From Pristionchus mayeri (Eukaryota > Nematoda > Chromadorea > Rhabditida > Neodiplogasteridae): 64,000 nucleotides of DNA. Below, piece by piece: positions 34,165 through 44,200 of the stretch. The position numbers and the translations under genes were made by a program. A model generated the notes under the pieces. That model was not told the origin of the DNA. It saw nothing but the letters and a program-made list of their open reading frames with translations, and did no database searches. The stretch's first letter is position 1; every line of letters begins with the position of its first letter. The stretch lies in NCBI GenBank assembly GCA_036245805.1, contig BTRK01000006.1, forward strand, positions 11,626,365 to 11,690,364. The letters run 5' to 3'.

Positions 34165-35273
34165 GCCAATCACCTCTCACTTACACCGGTAGACACACTA
34201 TGCACTTCCATCGTTGGAATCGGTCATGGTAAGAAGTCTCTAGTCTCCTCCAACCATGATGTTGTTCAATTCGAACTCATCAAACATAACGGTGGAAAAG
34301 AGACAATTACGGCTATCGTTCACGAGTCAGACAGCGTCACTCCCTCCATCCAGCTCGGATCACTTTCCTCAGCTGATCTGGAAGTGATTGAGGGCACACT
34401 CCATTCTATCCCTCACCACTTCAAGCAGTGCACTGTCACCCCCGGTCTCCTACTCGGAATTGGTGACGCGATGAAACTGCTTAATCACTCGAATGCCACG
34501 CAACTGCCAAGTGGATTCCAGTTGATTCAGTCGTCAATCGGCCCACTGGTTGTTGGATCAGCAACTGTGGACTCCTCTACTCCTCCACCGTTACCCTCTA
34601 ATTCAACCTCATCCTCCCAGCTACTGGACACTAACTGCCAGTCAAAGGACAACCGAACCAACGTACCAAAGTCGCCTACACTGCAGTCACTCGCCCACTC
34701 TACCCCTGCAGTCCCGTCACAGTCACTCGAGAACAGTGGTTCGAAGGGTCCAGTCGCCCAAGCGTCCTCACTGACATTCAATGCTCTGATTGTCACCACA
34801 CGCTCAGTCACTGCACCCTATCCAAAGGGATCCAAGGCCGCCTGCCAAGCCCCTCTCAACCCATCCACATCATCCTATGTGGTGGAGAAGGTGCACGCTC
34901 ACAACAAACGCACTGCACTGCACCCCATCCTCCTCGAGCGGAGTGGCAATCTCCTCAGCTCCCATCCCCTCCTCTCGTTTCCGTCCCCCGAGGATTCCAG
35001 CGTGATGACACACTGAAATTTTTCAGTCATCAACCATCCACTCATTCGTGTCTATCCACTAGTATCCATTCCGTGGAGATGAAACGGAAGAGTCACCACC
35101 ACGCCTCTCGTTATGGTCACATCAGAACCATCCTCGCACCCGGCCGTACCACAGTCAACCCCAACTCCGTCCTCGCACCCTCCGATTCGATTCTCCCGCT
35201 CGACTGCAATCCGCCTTCGCTGCATCTGAGAGTCATCAAGAATCGTCCTCCTCGATTGGAGCCTGGAGACTGA
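34165..35273 (+). pseudogene. BEL/Pao retrotransposon remnant: protease end joined to pol C-terminus
   Basis: The open frame from about 34165 runs through LQLGSL-like protease-region text (VTPSIQLGSLSSADLEVIEG) and LLLGIGDAMKLL … LPSGFQLIQSSIGPLVVG, the pattern of the DUF1758 aspartic protease domain of BEL/Pao pol. A Ser/Pro-rich stretch follows to a stop at 35016. In another frame, 35073-35273 ends LHLRVIKNRPPRLEPGD, typical of a pol C-terminal tail. Reverse transcriptase and integrase are absent, so the copy is internally deleted and frameshifted. Codon use is more GC-rich than the flanks. Confidence 0.6.
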
Positions 35274-36120
35274 CCCCCCTTTGGTACAATCGGCCATATT
35301 GGCGACCTGTAGTATTCTTTTTTCAAATATTGTCGCCCCCTATTTCTTGTGCTTTCATAAGTTTCGTCCATTGTCTCCCTCCCTCTCCCCTCACAGCATC
35401 TCTCATGCTTCACCTTCTCTCACTCTCTTCTTCCGCTCTCGCCCCCGAGTGTAGCGGAATTCATCCACTACTACAATATAAATTAATAATCAATCACTTT
35501 AATAATTAATTTCATAAAATTAATTCACTTCTTGATCAGTTGAGCCCACCGGCATACTGTATCACACTGGTCAACTCACATTCAAATCCCGTGTCTCGGC
35601 GTTCACTACCGTATTTACTGCTTTTCATGAGCATCATACGAAGTGGTGAAATGTCTTTTCACGATGACTTTTCCTTTTTTTACCTTTCACTTCTTCAGTT
35701 GATTTACTTCCTTCGCACTGAGCACGCGTCTCAGTTTTTTCCTCTCGTTTTCAACTCATTTTCCCTTCTTGCTTCACAGTCACCTTGCTCACTGTTGAAG
35801 TCCTCTCACAGTTGGACACGCGCTCCTTCTGCTTCTTCTCTCTATTGCACCGTGCCACTGCACGTGCAATAATTTCGTCATCCACCGACAAGAGTTCTCC
35901 CCTCGAGAATCTCAAGTCGCCCTCACTTCCATTTCGTCACTGCAGTCAACCTGCTTACTAGAGACCACTGTCTCCTGGCCATACTGCAGTCGACCACAAC
36001 CACTCTCCCCTCCCATCCTAATTAATTCTCTCACTCTTTTAGGTATTTTTAGGTATTTTAGGTGTGTAAACAAGCAATAAATCGTTGTTTATTTCGTCAC
36101 CCGTGTTCACACACCACACG
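35274..36120 (+). repeat. Possible 3' LTR of the BEL/Pao remnant
   Basis: It starts right after the pol stop and ends near CACACCACA following an AATAAA at about 36077, as a 3' LTR with polyadenylation signal would. The matching 5' LTR is absent from the window, so neither border can be fixed. Confidence 0.35.
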
Positions 36121-37489
36121 TAGCCAGAGAGTCCACAAGCATACCGCTTTCGCTTTCTCGCATACTATCCATTTTCAGTTTAAAATTGTATTTGTGTGAT
36201 CATGCAATACTTCTATCAAAACATGTAGCATTAATCATTTTTACTATGAAATGTGAACGTCGAAATTCGAATATTTCAAAACTTCGTGTTCCCCGCATTG
36301 ATGAAAAGTCCCACCTTTTGTGGTTAACTGTTAGAGCTACTCTTTATCTATAGGTATTCAGCTGGACTAAGTCAGGTGATAGTTCCTTTTCGATGAAATT
36401 TGTTCATTCACCGGACACCAAAAGTCGAAATTTTGTCTATGTTGACCTTTATTTAACAATTCTGAAAATCTTTGTTTTCTAAAAGTGGAAAAGGCTTATG
36501 CTTAAATGTTTCTCTGTGATTTGTAGCGCCATAGTGTAGCATTGAAGCGCACTTATCTAGGCACCAGTCTGAATGATCCCCTATGCAGGAAACATGATCG
36601 CTTGAGCAGTGTTACCTCGGAAAAGTGTGCATTCAATATATTTCAATTCTTGCTATTTTGATGCATGCATGATCTTAGACGTATTTTTCGAAAGAACTCC
36701 CAATGGGCTTCTCACTCCACTATATGAAAATGTACGGCTATTTTTCCCCGCGAAATACGAGCTTCAGAAACAATTTTGGAAAAGTGTGAAAATAAGACAA
36801 TCGGGAAAACTCGGAAATTCTATTTACCCAAAATGCATAATGCGATTTGAACAGATGGATATATTTGTCAAGTCTCCCCCTACTATAAACTACCGAGCTA
36901 GCTTCTTTTTCGAACAGTATTTTAGATACGATCAAACATCATGTCTCAAATCGAGCGTTACTTATTTCACAACCTAATACATACTGGTAGCTGTGGGGGC
37001 TTTATCATTTCTCACACCGCTGCTCAAAAAAGATAAAAGATATATCATTGAGAAATAAATGTATAATTCAAAACTATTCTCATCTAGTATTGTTGATTCA
37101 TCCACCGATAAAGGAGGAGTATTAAAGGAGGATCAAAGGTAAAATTCAATGTTTCAAGCTTTCATATGCATGGCCTAGATTTCCAACGATGTTTCAGTTG
37201 CGTTTCAGAAATGAGAAATAAGCCTTGGGAAATGAGTGCGAGCAATGATTCTTTGAATGTTTTTTTCTGGAAAAAAAAGTTGAGTAAACATGTCACTTCT
37301 CCCTTTGGAAAACTAGATTTCCAACACGAGAACTGTAGTAAACGTGCCTTCTACGGACCACAACAGCATAACTAAACTAGTTGGGCTTGCGTTTGAAACA
37401 TCGGAAATAAGGGATACTACTTACGGGAGATCGATGATTTCTTGCTCCGTAATGCAAACTGCAATAACTTGAAAAAATATCTCTAAACC
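36121..37489. other. Gene-poor stretch
   Basis: No gene recognised. A mariner-like terminus (inverse of TTAGGTTGTGAAATAAGTAA) ends at about 36986, but I found no left partner. From about 37150 the text resembles the repeat unit of the gene Y intron at 43.6-44.2 kb (GAGAAATAAGCC and neighbours), so this is the edge of the duplicated gene Y fragment. Confidence 0.45.
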
Positions 37490-37895
37490 CCTCTATGATC
37501 ATTGCCTTGCCGATTCCTCCACCGATCACTGACAGCATTGTTGTTGTCGGTGAGGCCCATTTGTTTCCGGATGTGTCGTCGTAGTGGTGATTCTGAATGG
37601 CTCAGTTTTCGTATTGGAATACTTTCACTATTTTACATACTTCTCTGTGTAAATTTGGATTGCTTCGGTTGGATTCAGATTGGATAAGTTCTTTGCTAGT
37701 TCGTCCGGTAGGGTAGTTCTGGGCAAGTCGATGGGTCTGATGGTTCCGGGAAGGTCATTGGAGGTAGGTCGGTTGGTGATGCAACCATTCAGCGTAGTCA
37801 CAACCGAATAATTGGTGACCGGTCCAGGCTCACGGGCACCATTGGAATTTCCTGTTCCGGCCTTGATTCCCGGTCTATATGTAGAGACCACAAGA
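37490..37895 (-). pseudogene. Duplicated fragment of gene Y (stalk exons)
   Basis: 37628-37891 encodes SVVTTLNGCITNRP … LPDELAKNLSNLNPTEAIQI, a diverged copy of the end of gene Y exon 9 (SVVTVQNGSITNRL … LPNELAKNESNQNPTVAIQI). The next exon copy (about 37490-37600, around GGTGGAGGAATCG) is out of frame. Thus a piece of gene Y was copied here and has decayed. Confidence 0.65.
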
Positions 37896-38020
37896 CACGC
37901 CCACTTTCGGGAATACCGAATTCTCTCAAAATCCGCAAGAGCACCGACAGTCGGAATTCTTGACCAAATCGGACGATCAAGAGAGATTTCAGTAGCTCTT
38001 GGGATCCTTCACAAATGACC

Positions 38021-38544
38021 ACTGGATCAGCTTAATTAGGCAACTCTAATTAGGTCAGCATACGCTAATTAAAACCAGAATAGGCGTAAAATGGGCCATT
38101 GTACTCGTGTACAGCTGCTCCACTCGTATTTTGCAGTTTACATCATTCAAATACATGACACAAAGTTAGAAAACAGATCGATCATTTTCCTGACTGTCGG
38201 AATGATTGAAAGATTTCATACAAAAATTTGCAAAAAAGTGCAAACCACTTTTATCCGGAGAGTTTCGAAACTACATGTTACGGGCATTAGAGGTAGAGCT
38301 CTACCACTACACCAATTGAACAATTTCCGACTTGCGATCAAGAATGATACGTTAACTTGTCCCCTTGCGATGTTTTCACGCTATCCCGATTTCGAGCATT
38401 TTTCCATTGAGAGCGAGATTAAGGTTTTTAGATTATAATTCGGCGCAGGGTTATGATATCGAGCTAAATCAAAAAGTATGGTCTTATTTATACCATTAGG
38501 GTTCCATTTTGCACACAAAGTGTCTTGTGAGATTGTTTTGGCAG
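38021..38544. other. Intergenic DNA
   Basis: No gene recognised between the gene Y fragment and the left arm of the long-TIR element. Confidence 0.4.
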
Positions 38545-39045
38545 AATGCGTTGTGGTCTTTATCTATATGAGACCGTTCGCGATAGATTCAATAAGTGCT
38601 TCGCACAGCTCAAAAAATGAAATTGCTGAAAACTTGCTCCTAGGGACAGTTTTCGATTCTGAACAACATAGCGTCTTTGGTTTTTCGAAATTCCGCCTCT
38701 TGGTTCCGGTATGACACCGGGTTTGTTGGTACCAAAACTGGGGTTTTTCTCAGTGAAAGCTTCAAAGTAAAGCTAGATTCACAAAAATTTGACCCCAAAG
38801 GTAGTTTTTCATGAGCAATTCGCCTGTGTAATCCATTTATGATGAAACTCAAAAGTACGGGTCAACAATTGACTTTTTGAACCAAATGAGTGCGAGGGTC
38901 GTCACATAGATCATTCGATTCGCCGTGAAATTCTGATATTTTCATGTGTTGTAAGTTTTTCTAAACAAGGGGGTCCAGAGACGTTGCTCTCGCTTTTATG
39001 GTCGACACTGCGCCTGGGAGCCTGCGCAGACAGCGCACGCAAGCG

Positions 39046-39115
39046 ATGACAATCGCCTTGTGTGTTACGCCTGATAACCCGCAGGTCGCGGGTTCGATTC
39101 CCCTCAAGAGTCATC
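39046..39115 (+). repeat. tRNA-like sequence in the inverted arm (second copy inverted at 40493-40562)
   Basis: GGGTTCGATTCCCC matches the pol III B box / T-loop. The outermost GATGAC can pair with GTCATC about 70 bases away, but anticodon and T stems contain mismatches. It is more likely a tRNA-derived promoter relic than a working tRNA. Confidence 0.4.
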
Positions 39116-39498
39116 ATTTTGCCACATTTTCGCCATCATTCTGTGGACCTTATTGATGAATTTGAACATTTTGTCAAGTGGTTGATAATGTTTGCATTTC
39201 TTCTAGGCTTTGTGTTGCCTCAGATATTCTGTTGCTTTGTACTACCGATGTTTCTCTGTTTCATTTTCTCATTGGTGAAATGTCAGAGACAGGTCAAGAG
39301 GAGAGAAGAGGCAACGCGAGAGATAAATGCCATGAATGGGAGGAGACGGTTGAGCGAGACCCGCCACATTCCAACCGTCCTCTTTCTCTCGTTTGCACCT
39401 CTCTGATATTCTCGCTCTAGATTTATGAACATTTCGCATTTTTAGATGGAGACTATCCCCTTGATAGTTCTACTATTTCTAAATCTTCCCCAGTCAAC

Positions 39499-40281
39499 AT
39501 GCCATCAGCATCTCCTTTCGAAAGAGCTGATACTCGTGAAATAAGAAGGAGCTCACGCAATGTACGTTTTCACCCTTAAATCTATCGAAACTGCAATGAC
39601 TGATTTTTGGTATAGAGGATGACACTCTTGCCGTAACCGTCTCATTCAAGCTCGATTTTTCCGATCTCGGAATTGCTCAGCCGGATGCTCACGAATTATA
39701 CAATAGTTACTGTGAAACAGGTTTACTTTGATTGTATTGGGTAGTTAGGCGATTGGAAGCTTTAGTAATCTCGGATACTACTCACAATGATCAGTTGGCT
39801 GGACGGGGACGATTCAAGCGGGAGTTGTCGAGTTGAGAGAGATGAAGATCCCTGGATCAAAAGAGTACCGCTTTCCTCTCGCCGCTTGCCCGAAGGAAAC
39901 TCAGTGTCAATCATTAATATCTACTCTACTTCGAGAAGAAGCAACTGAGCGAGCATGTAAGAAGTTTGCCAAGAAGGAGAAGGGGAAACGAAAGAGAGAG
40001 TCAAGTGGAGATAGCAATGATGACGAGGTACACAAATTTTCGTGGTATTTATGCTCGATTACAACAAATGCAGATCTGTAAAGGAGCGAATAAATCTGAG
40101 AAGAATAGCAAACCATCCAAATCCATTCGCAAGGGAAAGGAGGTGAACACGTTAATTGAGTTATTTTTCATTAATTTTCAAATATCAGCATATTAAGAGA
40201 AAACCTCGTGAATCCGGAATATTAAAGAAAATAGAGCAAGATGTGAGGCTATTCAATGACGATGATGGAATGTGTAGCTGA
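39499..40281 (+). CDS. Basic, probably nuclear protein of unknown family
   Basis: Five exons join in phase: from ATG 39499 to 39559 (MPSASPFERADTREIRRSSR), about 39617-39720 (DDTLAVTVSFKLDFSDLG), about 39796-40027 (VGWTGTIQAGVVELREMK, CPKETQCQSL), about 40074-40140 (lysine-rich) and about 40190-40281 (HIKRKPRESGILKKIEQD, stop TGA). The middle is a compact domain; the rest is rich in KKEKGKRKRE-type basic clusters that look like nuclear localisation signals, with an acidic DSNDDE patch. I do not recognise the domain. The upstream exon could be longer, since the frame is open before 39499. It lies alone in the core of the long-TIR element, in the place a transposase would hold. Confidence 0.55.
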
Positions 40282-41290
40282 TATTGCTGATGACATTATA
40301 AGTGATTGACACCTTTTCCCCACTGAAATACCTCAATATTGCGAAGCTATACTTTTTATTGATAACGCCTAATATATTTTTTATTGAGTACGCCTAAGAT
40401 ACATTTATGCATCTAAGTACGATTTGCACTGTCAAAAAATCGATGAAAACATGCAGAATATTTCCACAGAATGATGGGGAAAATGTGGCAAAATGATGAC
40501 TCTTGAGGGGAATCGAACCCGCGACCTGCGGGTTATCAGGCGTAACACACAAGGCGATTGTCATTGCTTGCGTGCGCTGTCTGCGCAGGCTCCCAGGCGC
40601 AGTGTCGACCATAAAAGCGAGAGCAACGTCTCTGGACCCCCTTGTTTAGAAAAACTTACAACACATGAAAATATCAGAATTTCACGGCGAATCGAATGAT
40701 CTATGTGACGACCCTCGCACTCATTTGGTTCAAAAAGTCAATTGTTGACCCGTACTTTTGAGTTTCATCATAAATGAATTACACAGGCGAATTCCTCATG
40801 AAAAACTACCTTTGGGGTCAAATTTTTGTGAATCTAGCTTTACTTTGAAGCTTTCACTGAGAAAAACCCCAGTTTTGGTACCAAAAAACCCGGTGCCATA
40901 CCGGAACCAAGAGGCGGAATTTCGAAAAACCAAAGACGCTATGTTGTTCAGAATCGAAAACTGTCCCTAGGAGCAAGTTTGCAGCAATTTCATTTTTTGA
41001 GCTGTGCGGAGCCCCACTAGCGATTTGTTGAATCTATCGCGTCTCATATGTGGTCTTTGCATCATCATAGGTCGCGAGGTAAATGAGAGGGTATCACTGA
41101 CTTATTTATGAATGATCTCATTATTTAACAAATGCGTATCTTTATCACCAGTAGAATACAACTGAGCAATACTCCCATTTACTAATACAAGCGAAATAAA
41201 AACCCAAAGATGAGATCAATGCTGACTCTTATGATTTCCCCTCAGAGACACACGAACTACTGAGTACAAAGGTGTTAGAACACGAGGTAT

Positions 41291-44200
41291 TCATCCGAAG
41301 TAGAGTGGAATAGGTGCTCCGGCGAGTGATTGAGTGGCACCGAATGATTGAGGTTGCGCAGTGGTCACTGGCTCGTACACTGGAGGAGGAAGATCCGCAG
41401 AGGAGGACGGACGGGGGTGACGCTGAGAAGAGGGTCGAATTATGAATCATTATAATTTATCAATTCTTTATCTGGAGATACTCCAGTAGAGTCGTATAAT
41501 CGGAAATTATGCTCCGTTTCACTGTGTCAACTATACATGATACGTTTCGGCAATCATTTACATGGAAAGTGAACATTTGATTTCTAGTGAATCCGAGTTT
41601 TTCAGTAGAGAAACGAATAATAAAAAGAAATATGATCACCTGATCAGGCCACTGATCCTTCGCATTTTGTCTCTCATATGGATTGATTGCAGATCGAGAA
41701 GAACTCTTCATCATTGACGTCACTCCGAAGACGATCTGAAAATCGATAATTGGTCAATACCGTATCCAGTCAAAAAATAATTATTGATTGCAGTACCATT
41801 CCGAGTGCTGCCACACCGATGAGAATCGTAGTCACAATAATCACGGGGATGACCCACGAGGGAGTGTCGTCATCTGAGAAATCGATCGATAATCGGCTAC
41901 TGTAGTCGTTCTCGATAATTGAATACAATAATCCCAATTTAAAATCTATTACAGTATGTAAATCGATGTGTAATTGCAGTCATCCCAATCAATAATGATC
42001 TACAGTATACTCACCACTGTTGCCGCTTCCTCCTTCCGTAGAAGACGAGTCTTTGGGCTGAAATGAGGGTCTGATTATCTTCATTTCACTCTCTCAGTCT
42101 GACGAGAGATCGTGCAAAAGAGAGAGAGATGGAATGGATCGACACTCACGTAGATCACGGTGCCGTTCGGGTACTTGGTACTTCCGTCAGGGTTGTGGAT
42201 GGTTCCGTCGGAGTCGATCTGACATGTGAGACTTATTGAACATTTGATAACTAATAAACTTGAATTTCACAGTGATAATTAGAACGAAGGAAAATTTGAT
42301 GTGCTGTTTGCATGTATCTCGGGATAACTATAAATAATTATATGAGCAACTCATTTATCACCTTCTTTCCTCCTTCAATGACTGTTCCATCTCCAGTCTT
42401 CACTGTTCCATTGGGATAGATAGTGTCACCGTTGGGTCGAATCACCTTTAATCGTTGATCTCAAATAGAGAAATATTAGCAATAACTCGCCGTTCCGTTC
42501 TCCAGCTTCTGATCTCCCGGTCCGTACGTTCCCTGCGAATATAATTTATTTGACAATAATTTTTCGAAAATAGTTCAACTTCTGTCAAAAAAATCGCAAA
42601 TTCATTAGGGGGCAATTCCGTGATCTATCAATCAATAAATACTCTATTTATTCCCACCGCCGCATCCGTAGTCGCATTATACACGAAGGGCGAGGTTGTC
42701 GTCATCTTAGAGACTGATGACGTAATCGTAGAAGAAGCGCCGCTGCCGGTGAACGCCGTAGTTGATGATGCGGACGGATTGACGGTAGTCGAAGGGCCTG
42801 CAGAAGTCGTATAAAATATTTTGTAAATGCTCCGGCTCTCAAAATTTCCCATACTGTATGATCTTTTTGTAATGAATAATTAGGGTAGTCAATCCTCACC
42901 CGTGTAAGCTGTCGTGGTGGTGGACGATCCCGTCGCTGTCTTCTCTCTGATAGTCGTCGTTGTCAGAGTCGAGGCATATGGGTTAGTGGTAGTAGATGGG
43001 CCTAAATAAGTTGCATACTAAGATTTTCCATGCTGTATTTAGAGACGAAGTGGTGTAGTGGTCTATCCCTCCCATTCAATTCCATCCGCGCCCTCCCATT
43101 CAATTCCATCCGGGTTCGATTCCCGGCCGTGATACCGTCTCCGCCTCACCAAGGCGCCTACCCATTGGGGACGGGGAATTGGTAGTCGGGACTAGATCAC
43201 GCAGGTAAATAGGTCTAGCGAAAGGTGGGCACTCCGGACTGCGACTCGAAGTCGGGATGTACCTTTACCTTTTTTTTATTGAGAGCACGTAAAATATACT
43301 GATTTATTCTTCACCCTTGTATGCAGTCGTTGTGGTCCCTGTTGTCGTCTCCGTTCTTCCATTAGACGTCGTTGACGTTGAGAGTAAGTCGCTGTCCACT
43401 CCAGAATACGTCGTCGTCGTTGAGGAACCTCTGACCATTTCAGAAGGCGAAGTAGTCGTGCTGTAAGTGATCTAGCTCTCAAGTAATTCACCAACTTAGG
43501 TCACAAAATTATTCGTGCTTGGCCAACACACAAAATGCGCACATGTATGAAATAATATAGTTTCTTGTTTCACTTATCCCTTCTACTGTCTCCCACCGTG
43601 AAAGAATAAGTCATCGCATACATTAGTTTCAGTTGAGTTTCAGCAACGGCTAATCTGGTTCTTGAGACTTAGTAGAGCAATTTCTTCTTGAGTGTGTTCT
43701 TTTTTATTAAAAATCAACAACTGCGCTCTTTTCAAAAGATAATGATGATTCACAATCCGTAAGTCCATGCACATTGAACGGCTCCCATTGTCAGGCTCAA
43801 AATGGCACGTGAATGAGATAAGAGTGTTTCTTGTTTCACTAGTCCCTTCTTCTGTCTCCCATCGCGAAAGAATGAGTCATCGCATACATTAGTTTCAGTT
43901 GTGTTTCAGCAACGGGAAATATGGTTCTTGAGACCGAGTAGAGTAATCTCTTCTTGGCTTAGACGTTGATATACAAACCAACCAACGCGCTCTTTTCAAA
44001 AGGTAATGATGACTCGCAATCCGAAAGTCCACATACATTGAACGGCCCCAAATTGTCAGACACAAAATGCGCACATGCATCCAATACGGGAGTTGCCCGT
44101 TTCACTAATCCCTTATTCTGTCTCCCACTATCAAAGATTGAGTCGTTGCGTGCTTTTGCTTCCGTTGTGTTTCAAAAATGAGAAATAAGCAATGCGAAAC

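Larger units (their letters stand above)
38545..41066. mobile_element. Element with long inverted arms (about 580 bp) enclosing a spliced gene
   Basis: Left arm about 38545-39135 and right arm about 40478-41066 are inverted copies with few differences, for example CACAGCTCAAAAAATGAAAT near 38606 and its inverse near 40995. Toward the inner end each arm carries a tRNA-like segment with a B-box-like GGGTTCGATTCCC. The 1.3-kb core holds one plus-strand gene (39499-40281) with no likeness to known transposases. It may be a transposon with long termini or an ordinary inverted duplication around a gene. Confidence 0.7.

Noticed and set aside
34527..35413. Minus-strand frames over the BEL/Pao remnant
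   Set aside because: The plus strand shows protease-like and pol C-terminal text; the minus frames have no recognisable motif.
36940..36986. Single mariner-like terminus (inverse of TTAGGTTGTGAAAT)
   Set aside because: No left terminus found upstream, so no element is called.
39046..39115. Functional tRNA
   Set aside because: A B box is present but anticodon and T stems have mismatches, and the copy is part of an inverted repeat.
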